DNA of 64,000 nt from Dipodascopsis uninucleata var. uninucleata (taxonomy: Eukaryota > Ascomycota > Lipomycetes > Lipomycetales > Lipomycetaceae), in assembly GCA_030568195.1 (NCBI GenBank), contig JAJLTO010000004.1, forward strand, positions 248,001 to 312,000, in the 5' to 3' direction. Below are positions 24,992-35,564 of this stretch, in pieces. Made by a program: the position numbers and the translations under genes. Each line of letters begins with the position of its first letter. Positions within the stretch are counted from its first letter, which is position 1. Under the pieces are notes generated by a model. That model saw nothing but the letters and a program-made list of their open reading frames with translations, ran no database searches and was not told the origin of the DNA.

Positions 24992-26446
24992 TTAGAGAAC
25001 CTGTCGCATAACAGCTTGGACACCAGCATCAAAGCCATGCTCCCACTCCCACAAGCAATCAGAACTGGATGTCTTGGAAACATGCTCTTGCAGGCGAGCT
25101 TCTCTCCAGCTCTCGCGCTGTCCGATTACACTTTCGTCCAAGGACCAGAACGATATGGCATCTTTCCAGCCAGTGCGAAAGCCGTCCTCGTACCTCCAAT
25201 GCTCCATATTGGCGGCTGAATGCTGATCCCAATAAGATGCATGCGACTGGACCGCATTTTGAGCCTCCTGGTCGAGATCACCATTGCAAAATCTCTGTGT
25301 GCGTCTGGGGATACAGATACATCCACTCTCAACCATCTCCCTCAAACTCCACTCGCCCCCACCTCCCTGCTCGAACTTGAAAGTCCAAAAGAAGAATCCA
25401 GCAGATTTACTCTGATAGACTTGTATTTGAGCTGCTCCATAGTCGCGACGAAGCACATCGCGATCTTGATCACTGACACGGGACCAAGATCTTCCATCCA
25501 ATACACAGCTAAACTCACCAACAATTGTGTTAGTGGTGAGGTTAGTATGTTCTCGAGCGTCATAGATCAGTTGTTGAGGAGACTTGTTTCGATCGTCTTC
25601 GGAGAAGCATCTGTAAATGTGAGTGTCCACGAGGACACCAGGCTTTCCTTTAATGTAGTTGATATAACGATCTCGATCCCATCCATCAGAAATGACAATG
25701 AGCTGAGAAGGATCAATTTCTCGAATATGCTTTGCTGCCTTGTTGTAAAAGCGTTCGGTATCGGCACCGTATTTAGCTTCGTTGACGATTTGGATGCCGA
25801 TCACGTTATCGAAAGACTGGACCTCCTGAGTAATGAATTCCAAGCCGCTAACAGCTAGAGATATATATGATGATTCTTCAAAGAAGTGCCCGCCATTTGG
25901 AGCACCAGAGTGAGAGTCACCGTTAGCACCACCGGGCAACCCATGTAAATCTATCAAGACACCAATTCCATACTGCTTTGCAGTAACAATCATCTGCTTA
26001 TACTTGCTCCAGGCATCAGAGTATACAGCGACGATATCCTTCTTATCAAATACAGTTCCCTTCACAAATTGTGCTCCTAAGATAAAGAATCCCATAGGAA
26101 CTCGAATCGAGTTGACATGATTGTTTGCAAGCCATTGCCAATCTTGGTCTGTCATGAAATTATCATAGTGTGCGTTCCACTTTTGCTTTGTCTGATCTGC
26201 CCCTATTTCCTTGATACTCGCGGCGACTGCACTGAATTCACTATCATCTTCAGACTGGCAGCTGCTATACAAGGACGGGGCTATCCACTTCTCTAACAAG
26301 AACCAGCCACCAATATTTGTTCCAGCAAAAAATCTATGCCTATAAATTTCTTTGGCTGTTGGTTGATCGCCTGGAAGAGGAGGTGGGGCTGCATTATAGT
26401 GAGAGACAGCACTAGATAGTTTGGATTTGATCTTACCGAATACCAT
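24992..26446 (-). CDS. Cytosolic glycoside hydrolase family 5 protein, exo-1,3-beta-glucanase-like (YBR056W type)
   Basis: Intronless, 484 aa from the ATG at 26446; an in-frame TTG five codons earlier is not used. GH5 retaining enzymes have a (beta/alpha)8 barrel. Seen here are GTNIGGWFLLEKWI near residue 42, the strand-3/4 region LIDLHGLPGGANGDSHSG, the acid/base glutamate E223 in GIQIVNEAKYG, a HIYRCF segment and the nucleophile E311 in TIVGEFSC. All catalytic positions seem intact. Unlike secreted Exg1-type enzymes it has no signal peptide; it starts MVFGKIKSKLSSAV, as in the uncharacterised Saccharomyces YBR056W, which is about the same length. The physiological substrate is unknown; an intracellular glucan or glucosylated lipid such as a sterol glucoside is possible, by analogy with other intracellular fungal GH5 enzymes. 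It is divergent from SKI2. Confidence 0.88.
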   Translation of the reverse strand: MVFGKIKSKLSSAVSHYNAAPPPLPGDQPTAKEIYRHRFFAGTNIGGWFLLEKWIAPSLYSSCQSEDDSEFSAVAASIKEIGADQTKQKWNAHYDNFMTDQDWQWLANNHVNSIRVPMGFFILGAQFVKGTVFDKKDIVAVYSDAWSKYKQMIVTAKQYGIGVLIDLHGLPGGANGDSHSGAPNGGHFFEESSYISLAVSGLEFITQEVQSFDNVIGIQIVNEAKYGADTERFYNKAAKHIREIDPSQLIVISDGWDRDRYINYIKGKPGVLVDTHIYRCFSEDDRNKSPQQLIYDAREHTNLTTNTIVGEFSCVLDGRSWSRVSDQDRDVLRRDYGAAQIQVYQSKSAGFFFWTFKFEQGGGGEWSLREMVESGCICIPRRTQRFCNGDLDQEAQNAVQSHASYWDQHSAANMEHWRYEDGFRTGWKDAISFWSLDESVIGQRESWREARLQEHVSKTSSSDCLWEWEHGFDAGVQAVMRQVL

Positions 26447-26579
26447 CTTTAACTCCTTCAACTGTTAAATTATACCATATGCTGGTGTCGCGAGATAATC
26501 TGATATATCTTTTGTATAATGTCTGTTGGATCGTTCGGCTTCAATCTCGCCGAGCTTCTCACAAACCATATCTGCATAT

Positions 26580-26590
26580 CTTTATATATA
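26580..26590 (-). promoter_or_regulatory. TATA box of the GH5 gene
   Basis: On the minus strand the sequence is TATATATAAAG, a close match to the yeast TATA consensus TATAWAWR, 134-144 bp before the ATG at 26446, a usual distance in yeasts. Confidence 0.5.
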
Positions 26591-26738
26591 GTGAAATGCC
26601 GAGAACTGCACTGCCAATCTTGGTCTTTGTTATATGACCTATTCCGTTGAGTATTTCCAAACACAAACAATACGTCACTAATTGCACGCCGATCTAATGC
26701 ACTCAATCTCTGTGGCTGATACATGGCTTGAACTAACT

Positions 26739-26750
26739 TATCACGTGATA
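26739..26750. promoter_or_regulatory. Palindromic E-box in the divergent promoter
   Basis: TATCACGTGATA is a perfect 12-bp palindrome around CACGTG, the core bound by yeast bHLH factors such as Cbf1 and Pho4. It sits 111 bp before the SKI2 ATG and about 290 bp before the GH5 ATG. Which gene it controls is not known. Confidence 0.4.
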
Positions 26751-26860
26751 TATTGAACCTCTCTGCAAACTTGCAAGTGGCAGTATAGTTTTTGTCTATA
26801 AAGGAAATTATCAATATCCATTAAGTCGGGTGGATAGAGATCGATTTTGTTCAAGAAACT

Positions 26861-29800
26861 ATGCCGGTAAACATAATCGAAAGTATAGAATCGATAAGGT
26901 CAAAAGTTGATCTATTGGATAATGATGTATTGCATTTGGCTAAGCCGATCATTCATCCTAATGAGAATACTGTTGGCCAAAGTCAAGAAGTTTTGATCAA
27001 AGAGCTTGAAGATCAGTTTTTGAAGCCTACTAATTCCTTTGCAGGCGAATGGTTAGATAAATTACAAGAGTATGTGATTTCAGATTAGTTTAACGATTTT
27101 TTGGGTGATTTCTCACTAGTGAATTTGACAAGCTTTTATATATTAATGTTGATTGGTAAACAATAGGACGCCTAACATTGACATCGTACCTCTATACCCA
27201 GATCTCTTTGATACACTCTCTACTATTTCAAGAACCTCAGCAAGATTCCGGCGAAAAGGACTGGAGGGAGCGGTTATAGGCTATGAGCATTATACTACAT
27301 CTGAAGCCACAGACTCGGAAACTTCGAAAAACTCAAGCTCGTTCGCAAGAAATCCGGCAACCAAAGTTGAGTTTGTTCGAGGTAAGGCAGGGTTCATGCC
27401 ATTTATACCAGGCGGCGAAGTCAGCGGACTTGATAAGTCTTTGGTAGGAGTAAACCTAAATAGCTTAGCAAAGAGAGATGAGAACGGCTTACTCAATACT
27501 GCTCCTGGCCTCCCGCGTGGAATGTATCTGAGGTCTTCGGATGTGCCATTAGATAGAGCAGTGACGGAGTTGGAAAATGCATATGAAAAGCTAGAACTTG
27601 AATCTTTTAGTCCGGAAGCTAAATTGGTCGAGTCTGTTGGTACTGTTATTGCGGAAGATGGTACAACTCCAGAAATAGGCGAACAAGTTGATGTAGATAT
27701 GATAGATGATTTACTTCCTACAGAGGTGAGTTTATGTCTTTCATCCATCTAAAAAGCGAAGTGGAAGTTACTAATATCTCCTAGAATATCAAATCTCTAT
27801 TTCAAAACCCATTCGGTAAATCATATGATACTCGTGATCGCGGTCATGAATGGGCACATACAGTCGATGTCAACACGGAGATTACTAATTTTGATGAGCT
27901 TGTTCCACAGAAAGCTCGAGATTGGCCCTTCGAATTAGATACTTTTCAGAAGGAGGCTATATATCATCTGGAACAAGGCGATAGTGTATTTGTTGCAGCG
28001 CACACATCTGCAGGAAAGACGGTAGTTGCAGAATACGCAATTGCTATGGCGAATAGAAATATGACTAAAGCTATTTATACCTCTCCTATCAAAGCTCTTA
28101 GCAACCAGAAATTCAGAGACTTTAAAAAGATTTTTGATGATGTTGGTATCTTGACTGGTGACGTTCAGATTAACCCTCAGGCTAGCTGTGTGATAATGAC
28201 TACAGAAATCTTAAGAAGTATGCTTTACAGGGGTGCTGATTTAATTCGAGATGTGGAGTTTGTTATCTTTGACGAGATTCACTACGTGAATGATTTGGAA
28301 CGAGGTGTTGTTTGGGAAGAGGTTATCATCATGCTGCCAGATCACGTCAAAATGATTTTATTATCTGCAACAGTTCCAAATACATATGAATTTGCTAGTT
28401 GGGTAGGACGAACCAAGCGAAAAGACATATACGTTATTTCTACACCAAAGCGTCCTGTACCACTAGAGCACTTTTTGTGGGCGAATAATCAAATGTATAA
28501 AATTATCGACGAAAATAAAAAGTTCATCATGCAAGGCTGGAGTGATGCAGAGCGTGCTGTGAATCCTATTAAGACTATAGCAGAATCTAATCAAAAGCAG
28601 TCTAGACGTGGAGGAAGAGGAGATTCGCGTGGTGGTGGTCGTGGAGGTCGAGGAGGTATTACTGGAGGTCGAGGAGGTACTACTGGAGGTCGAGGAGGAT
28701 CCTATGTGAAGTCTAGTGGATTCAAAAGCAATACATTTGATAAAAATATGTGGCTTCGTATGTCACAGAGCTTGAAGAAAATGCAGCTACTTCCGGTAGT
28801 TATCTTCGTTTTGTCAAAACGAAGATGTGAAGAATATGCTAATTCGCTTGCTGGAACAGATTTCAGTAACGCAAGCGACAAGGCTCAGATTCATATATTT
28901 ATAGAAAATGCCGTTAGTCGTCTGAAGAAAGAAGACCAGATCTTACCGCAGATTTTACGAATGAGAGAGATGCTGTCGCGAGGGATTGCAGTACATCACG
29001 GTGGCCTGCTACCAATAGTAAAAGAGGTAGTTGAGATATTGTTTGCAAAGTCTCTGGTAAAGGTGCTTTTTGCAACTGAGACATTTGCAATGGGATTGAA
29101 TTTACCTACAAAGACAGTTGTGTTTTCTGGAATTCGTAAGCATGATGGCAGAAGTTTCAGAAATTTATCAGCAGGCGAATATACGCAAATGGCTGGTAGA
29201 GCTGGTCGACGAGGCTTAGATACTACGGGAACTGTGATTATTGCATTTGCTGGTGATCAACCTCCGGATATTGCAAGCTTAAATACTATGATACTTGGTC
29301 CTCCTACAAAGCTTCAAAGTCAGTTCCGCTTAACGTATAACATGATTTTGAATCTTCTCAGAGTAGAAGCGTTAAAGGTTGAAGAAATGATTAAGCGTTC
29401 GTTCAGTGAGAATGCAACTCAGAGCATGATCCCCGAACATGAAAAGGCTGTCAAAGAATCTGAAGTGAGTTTACAGAATTTTCGTAGAGAGCCCTGTGCG
29501 ATTTGTGACAAAGACTTGCAGACTTGCCACGATGTTCTTATGACGTGCAAAGACATTTTGGGGAAGATGATAGACGTGGCACTAGAAACCTCGATCGGTA
29601 GAAAGATGCTTACTGACAAGAGATTGGCAGTTCTTCAGCTTGAGAATGCAACTCGAACCGTCTGCGTCATAACCAGCGTTAATATGCAAAGAAAGGTTTT
29701 TCATTGTTATGCATTGTCAAACGCTGTAAGGGACACTAACAGCTCAGATAAAAACGTTAATCGAAACACTTCGAAAAAGCCTGAAGATTTCATCCCTTTT

Positions 29801-30796
29801 ATACCTGAATTAAAACCAGTTTTACTAGACAGTATTCAGGATGGTAATTCTATCATCGAGGTAAATATTCCTATAGCCTCAGTTGAATTTTTCACTAGTC
29901 ATACTGCGCCAATAGATTTCAAAGAAATCGAGAATAAACAAAGACAGGCAGTTCTAGCTCTTATGAGCTTTTTGAAACACCATCAATCTATGATATTTGA
30001 CGAAATCGACTGGAAAAAATTGCGAAATTTTCGATTTTCTGAACTTCGAAAGGAGAGAGCACAATGCAGGTCCGGACTTCAAGGTCTGAAATGCGTCAAA
30101 TGTGAAAAGTTTCCTTGGCATTTCACCCAAATAAGAGAAGAATCGATGCTACGATCAAATATTGAAGAACTTAAGCAAATAATTTCTGATCAAAACTTAG
30201 AACTCCTGCCTGAATATGAACAGCGAATAGAAGTTCTGAAGATTCTTGGATTTATAGACGATAACATGAATGTGGAGCTCAAAGGCCGTGTCGCTTGCGA
30301 AATCAATAGAAGTAATGAGCTGATTCTTACGGAACTCATTTTAGATAATTTCCTGGCCGATTATGAGCCAGAGGAGATAGTTGCGCTCTTGTCTTGCTTC
30401 GTCTTTAGAGAGAAAATCAACGATTTGCCCGGACCAGTGACACCCAAGCTTGATAAGGGTCAGGCAAAGATCCTTGAAATAGCGAAGAGGGTAGACGAGG
30501 TCCAAATTTCTCAGAAAATATCGGTTCTCGAAGATGATGTTTTCAATGAGCAGAGATTTGGACTGATGGAAGTCGTATACGAATGGGCAAGAGGAATGCC
30601 ATTTAACAGGATTACCGATCTTACTGAGGTTCTTGAAGGTACAATTGTAAGAGTTATCACGCAACTTGACGAAGTGTGTCGAGAAGTTAAGTCTGCGTCG
30701 AGAATTATCGGCGATCCTACGCTGTATGCTAAAATGGAGCTGTCTCAGGAGAAGATCAGGCGTGATATCGTGTTTTGCACAAGTTTGTATTTGTAA
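26861..30796 (+). CDS. SKI2: Ski2 DExH RNA helicase of the Ski complex
   Basis: Three exons (26861-27069, 27167-27725, 27785-30796) encode 1259 aa; Saccharomyces Ski2 has 1287. Ski2 works with Ski3 and Ski8 to feed mRNA into the cytoplasmic exosome for 3'-5' decay. Helicase motifs are intact: AHTSAGKT (328-335), DEIH (419-422), LLSATVPN, TPKRPVPLEH, and QMAGRAGRRG (724-733). The Ski2-like beta-barrel/arch insert and the C-terminal helical domain end in SQEKIRRDIVFCTSLYL, the usual Ski2 ending. Mtr4 was excluded by the N-terminal extension with the Ski2 substrate region and by the insert after the first RecA domain. That insert carries an RGG stretch (530-562), a possible extra RNA-binding or methylated segment. 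The 97-nt and 59-nt introns both lie upstream of the helicase core. Confidence 0.97.
28643..28699 (+). repeat. 21-bp tandem repeat coding for GGRGG units in SKI2
   Basis: The unit GGAGGTCGAGGAGGTAYTAC recurs at 28643, 28664 and 28685 with period 21, giving successive GGRGGIT, GGRGGTT and GGRGG peptides. The repeat is in frame, so copy-number changes would only lengthen or shorten the RGG stretch. Confidence 0.85.
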
Positions 30797-33026
30797 ATAG
30801 AATAATTTGCGAAATTAAAAATATGATTACCGTTTTAGTCGTTTTAATCGTTCTATTGTCTAGAAAGTCTTTTAACTACAGATTTTGTGACATGCTGTTA
30901 GACGTCTTAGAGGTCTACATATCCAGCAGTTAGTGCTTGTATTAAGCAAATATCCATAAAAGCTTAAATCCTTCTAGCGTGCGATTAGACATGATCTACT
31001 GTTGCTATAACAACATTATATTCGCTAATTTATGACACTAGCCCCTTAAACTCCATGTCTTTACTGCACAACGACAAATTGCTTAATCTAGCGAAAGCGC
31101 GCCAGCAAGCAATATTTGAAGCATTTTATAGCTATCTCTGCAAAATTCTTGCTCCTGGCTAGTTCATAATTTCGGTTCCTGCCGCTATATTGAAAGATAA
31201 TTAATTACTAGATGAATTGGTTGACTCCTCACGAAGACTACTACTTCTTAATGGGCTAAGATACAAGACTAACCTATCCAGCACATGGCAAATTTAATCT
31301 CTGTAATATGATAGCAACAAAAAAGGTAGCAATAAAAAAGACCAAATAGTTTTATATTAATAGTTATAGCATAGCTTATTTTTTCAAGCTTCTCCGCTTT
31401 CTACTGAACTTCAATTGGTCCATATGGAAAAATGAACGGTTATTCATTCTTATGAATGTTCTAGTTACTGTGCAAGTAGTAGATGCTGCAAAGTCCAGCA
31501 ACGATCAAATTCAGCTTTACGTCGTGCTGCAAGTTTGTAGATCTTTTGAAGTACATCGCACGCCGTGCTTCTAAGTTTTTTTTGTTCACTCATATTGACA
31601 CTGTCTCGTAATCGCATGAGAGGCGCAGCAATACCCAAAGGGAGAAAAAGAAGGATTTCCTCGTAAGCAGAGATGTGGAGCCCTGAATGACCAATTCTTG
31701 CGATGAAGAATGGCGAGGACGATCAGTATCGCGAAGCCACCAAAAACATTAGTTCTTCATTATCTCAATATCACACCGTTTTGGATCCTATATACTGGTA
31801 ATGTAGCGCTTGATGGCCCACCTCTGGCGATATGTGAATTGCGATAGATAAACAGGCGCGATTTAGGCTCCAATCTTATTTCTGACAGTTTGCTCGGCCG
31901 ATGGCTAGCTTACATGCCCCAGAAGCACCATTTAACATTGCTGCTGGTCACCCTGGCTCCCTTAGTAAGTACTTCTGTATCAGTAAGAAGTCTACTGTTT
32001 ACGACTAGTATATACATGTTTGATATCTCTATGTTATAACCAGGACAATGGTCCATATTCCATGCACTAAGACTACGTCGTGCGTTACAGGTTATTTGTA
32101 AAAAATAGATCCGAAGCAGCACGCGGCACAGCATATTTAGTAGGGTTACTAATCATTAGCAGGGATGCAAGTATCCCTTGAAAACAGATGGAAGTACAAG
32201 CACAGGAAAATGTAAACACAGAAAGTAACAATAAAAATAAAAAAAAAAAGGGATGCTACCACTAATAGAAGAGCCATTATGTTATATGGGCGGTGAATGA
32301 TTTAAGAATGCGCTGTTTATTTTCATCCCTACTGGACTCCTCTCAGGAGCAATTGTAAGAATTGAGTGGCAAGGAAAACGCACTATCAAACAAGAAAACA
32401 TTCGACTCATTTCTCAAAACACTATAAGTATTACTTAAGATGTAATATGAGCATCATTCTGATAACGGGGCACAAGAAACGAATCGGTGTTTCCGTTCCT
32501 ACAACAGGCACAAGAGTCCGCAGATAAGATTCATGCTTGGTGCCCCGTATATCGCGTGGCGAGCACTAAAGATCACCTCTATACAAACCAGACTTTTGTT
32601 CTGGCTTTTCTACATGCCTCGTCGATATACTTACATTCTTCATGCACGTATTTTCCGGATCCAGAACAAGAAATGAATTTCTCGACGAGGTGTAGGTTTG
32701 TTTACTATTTTTCTCTTTCCTTTTCTAAGAGACTCTTACCCGTTTAGTTCATATTTTATTGCTGTTTGACCTTTATGTGGAAAGGAGGCGCGTCTAATGC
32801 CAAAAGCGAAAAAAAGTCTATATACTAAAATAAAGCGTCTAATATAAACTATATACAGTCCCTATTGAACGATAGCCATGTAAAAAAATCTCGTGGCTTT
32901 CGAAAAATATACAAAAGGACACCTCCGTCCTCCTCGTCTACCTTTTTTTCTGTTTCTTTCTGCATTCGATACTTAATACTCATACGAATATACTCGATTC
33001 GAACTGAAAAATCATACATAGTAAAA
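30797..33026. other. Intergenic region between SKI2 and the GPI-protein gene
   Basis: The 2.23 kb contain no confident gene. Two minus-strand frames stand out weakly: 31910-32134 (begins MLCRVLLRIYF) and 31465-31617 (contains LQKIYKLAARRKAEFDRC); I could not join them by a convincing intron. The right end holds TATATACTAAAATA-type sequence (32818-32832) and a pyrimidine tract (about 32938-32965) that look like the promoter of the downstream GPI gene. An A-tract lies at 32238-32249. Confidence 0.4.
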
Positions 33027-33462
33027 ATGAAGTTTTTCACTACCATTGCTGCCGTCTTTGCCTTGGCTATGGCTACCTCTGCTGTTGCTCTTGAGCAGCG
33101 TGACTACGTTACGGTTACTACTTTGGAGACCATCACCTCATGCTCTACCGAGGTTACTCAGTGCCACCACCATACTACTAGCTCCGCTGCGGTTACTAGC
33201 AGGTATGTATTTTTTTTTTCAAACATTTGGTTTTCAGTGTCCATGCAGTTCAAGTTTTTGTCTGTGAATTAAATGTTTTGCTAACACGTGAGAATATAGT
33301 ACTCCTATCTACTACAGCAACACCACTGTCCCAAGCTACAACGCTACTAACACCACTACTCCACCAGTAGCCACTTTCACTGGCGGTGCTTACTCTCTTC
33401 AGGGCTCCGTTGCTGGTGTTGCTGCTGCTGGTATCGTTGGTGCCATTGTCTTGGCTTTGTAA
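33027..33462 (+). CDS. Small GPI-anchored cell-surface protein
   Basis: Two exons (33027-33202 and 33300-33462, 97-nt intron with CTAAC branch site and TATAG acceptor) encode 112 aa. The N-terminus MKFFTTIAAVFALAMATSAVA is a clear signal peptide. It is followed by a short Thr/Ser-rich domain with VTVTTLETITSCSTEVTQCH, a pattern seen in fungal wall proteins, then Thr/Asn/Pro-rich sequence and a final hydrophobic tail GSVAGVAAAGIVGAIVLAL. A likely GPI omega site is within FTGGAYS. After anchor processing only about 70 residues would remain. Codons are strongly biased like RPS3 and EF-2, so the gene is probably very highly expressed and may be a major wall component. No named orthologue is recognised. 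Confidence 0.85.
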
Positions 33463-34758
33463 GGTCATCTAGGATGATTCTTTTTTTGCTGTATCAGTTA
33501 TGCGTTTGTTTGGCAGCGATTAAACAATGATAGACGAAAACGAATTTTATTAGTACGTTAGGTCGTATGCAGCTAATGTATCATTGGTATACTGTATTAT
33601 ATTCTTAATAGTAAGCGATTTGTCCGTCTTTACAAAATGTTATCATTGTATGTATCTCACGTAAATTCGCTAATTCTGACATTGTAAGAACTGGATTTTA
33701 AATATACATCGCTGTACATACTTTTTTCGCTAGATGCACTTCCTAGTATAAGAGAACTTTGAATTGTATAAGTTTCTTGAAGCAATTATTTCCTGTGTTG
33801 TAGTAAATAACTCATTTTTCTTCTGTTGGTCCTCCTCGATGAAATGAGCCCCCTTTTTTGTAATTTCCTTTTTACTTTTGTAGTGCGCGCGTTCTTATTG
33901 TGTTTGGCTAAGATGTTTTTGTTAAATTGAATTAATTTAAAGTATCACGGATTAAATAGGCTCGAGAACACACGTTAAACTCAAAGTTGCGTGTAATTAG
34001 AGTTCAAAATAGGGCTGTAGCGTAATTGCAATTAATTAGGGCTATAACTATTACTGAATTAGTTGGTGTCACAACATACGTCTTAGGGTGTCAATTATAG
34101 GGCTAGAGCCGCATTAATATTTGTGCGTGACTGCGTTTTTGACGGTTTTATTGTGGGTACGATAGTCTAACATAGTAAAATGTATGAAAGTCTATCGTAC
34201 CCATTCACTCTCAAGTTTTAGACCATTGAATGGAATGCCATACATAGACAACCTATACATATACACACAGTTAATTAGGCATATACTACCAAAAGGCGCT
34301 TCACCTGGAAAAGGACAACACCTAGAGCTTGTAATTTTTTTTGTCTCTCTTCTTTTATTCTTTCGTTTCTTCCCCAGGACTTCTAATATCAAACGACATT
34401 TTTGTCAAATACTTTGAATCCTACATCCCAGGAATTTTATCAACTTCGAAATCGACTTTACGCTATTTCCTTTAGGTATGCTATAACTTTTGATATTAAG
34501 GACGCAAGATACAGAATGTTGTCAATAGATAAACGGCACTTCGTACAGTCTATAGGTTTTAGGAGAGATGGATTTAATAGATGTACAACAGCATGTGGAA
34601 ATGAAATAATAATTAAAAAAGAAGGATTTTGGGAAGATAACTGGATGGATTATTGTTTATCTTACAGTTATTACGATAATAGACCAACTGATATGAAGGC
34701 TAACTAACGTCGAACAGCAATCGCCGATTTCATAGATATTAAATAAAGCAAGGAAGAA
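33463..34758. other. Intergenic region upstream of RPS3
   Basis: This 1.3-kb gap holds the 3' region of the GPI gene and the RPS3 promoter. Four TAGGG motifs (34010, 34037, 34084, 34098) sit in AATTA-rich sequence. A frame at 34402-34707 plus begins with TTG, is AT-driven and matches nothing I know. Pyrimidine-rich sequence occurs at 34337-34375. Confidence 0.45.
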
Positions 34759-35564
34759 ATGGTCTCTGAAATTTCCAGCAAGAGAAAGCAGGTTGCTGAC
34801 GGTGTTTTCTACGCCGAGCTGAACGAGTTCTTCACTCGTGAACTTGCTGAGGAGGGTTATGCCGGCGTTGAAGTTCGTTCTGCTCCTACCAGAAACGAAA
34901 TCAGTATGTATAAGTTTATGCTTATTGATAGTCTTATTTTAGATTACTAACGTGAATAATAGTCATCCGTGCTACCCATACTCAAGATGTTCTTGGACCC
35001 AATGGTCGACGAATTCGTGAGCTTACTTCCCTTATCCAGAAAAGATTTAGCATCCCAGACGGTGGTGTTATCATTTATGCTGAGAAGGTTCAGCAGCGAG
35101 GTCTCTGTGCTACAGCCCAGGCTGAGTCCCTCAAGTACAAGCTCCTGAACGGTCTTGCTGTTCGACGAGCAGGATATGGTGTCCTCCGATACATCATGGA
35201 ATCGGGTGCTAAAGGTGCTGAGGTGGTGGTTTCCGGTAAATTGAGAGCCGCCCGTGCTAAGAGTATGAAGTTCACTGATGGCTTCATGATTCACTCTGGT
35301 CAGCCAGCTCGTGATTTTATTGATACTGCTACTCGTCACGTTCTCCTTCGTCAGGGTGTTCTCGGAGTTAAGGTCAAGATCATGCTTCCTTCCGACCCTG
35401 AGGGACGTATTGGTCCCGCTAAGACACTTCCAGATGCTGTTACTATCATTGAACCAAAGGACGACTCTTCTACCGTTATTGAGCCACGAAGCATTGACTA
35501 CTTGCCAAAGGAAGTCAAGGGTGATGTCGCTGAAGTTGCTCCAGAGGCTATTCCAGTTGCTTAA
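34759..35564 (+). CDS. RPS3: 40S ribosomal protein S3 (uS3)
   Basis: Two exons (34759-34903 and 34963-35564, 59-nt intron with TACTAAC-like branch site) encode 248 aa. uS3 lies at the mRNA entry channel of the small subunit. The sequence starts [29 protein letters not shown], has the type-2 KH domain with [20 protein letters not shown] (about 60-80), and the conserved C-terminal ribosomal S3 domain ([58 protein letters not shown]). Length is close to yeast Rps3 (240). The intron in codon 49 is absent from Saccharomyces RPS3. At 59 nt it is too short to host a snoRNA, unlike the introns of some animal RPS3 genes. Confidence 0.98.

Larger units (their letters stand above)
26447..26860. other. 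Divergent promoter region, GH5 gene / SKI2
   Basis: The 414 bp between the two ATGs contain a TATA box for the GH5 gene and a palindromic E-box, listed separately. A 114-codon minus-strand frame covers most of it but begins at TTG, has no recognisable domain and would overlap both elements, so it is not called. Confidence 0.55.

Noticed and set aside
26470-26814. 114-codon minus-strand frame directly upstream of the GH5 gene
   Set aside because: It begins at TTG, not ATG, contains the TATA box and E-box of the divergent promoter, ends 23 bp before the GH5 ATG and shows no known domain. Best explained as chance openness of promoter DNA.
34010-34104. Cluster of four TAGGG motifs resembling telomere repeats
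   Set aside because: The spacing is irregular and the units differ; housekeeping genes continue on both sides. It is probably AT-rich intergenic sequence with chance motifs.
34402-34707. 101-codon plus-strand frame just upstream of RPS3
   Set aside because: It starts at TTG, ends 52 bp before the RPS3 ATG where the promoter must be, and has an amino acid make-up typical of translated AT-rich DNA.
34904-34962. snoRNA in the RPS3 intron
   Set aside because: The intron is 59 nt and lacks C/D or H/ACA boxes; too short for a host intron.
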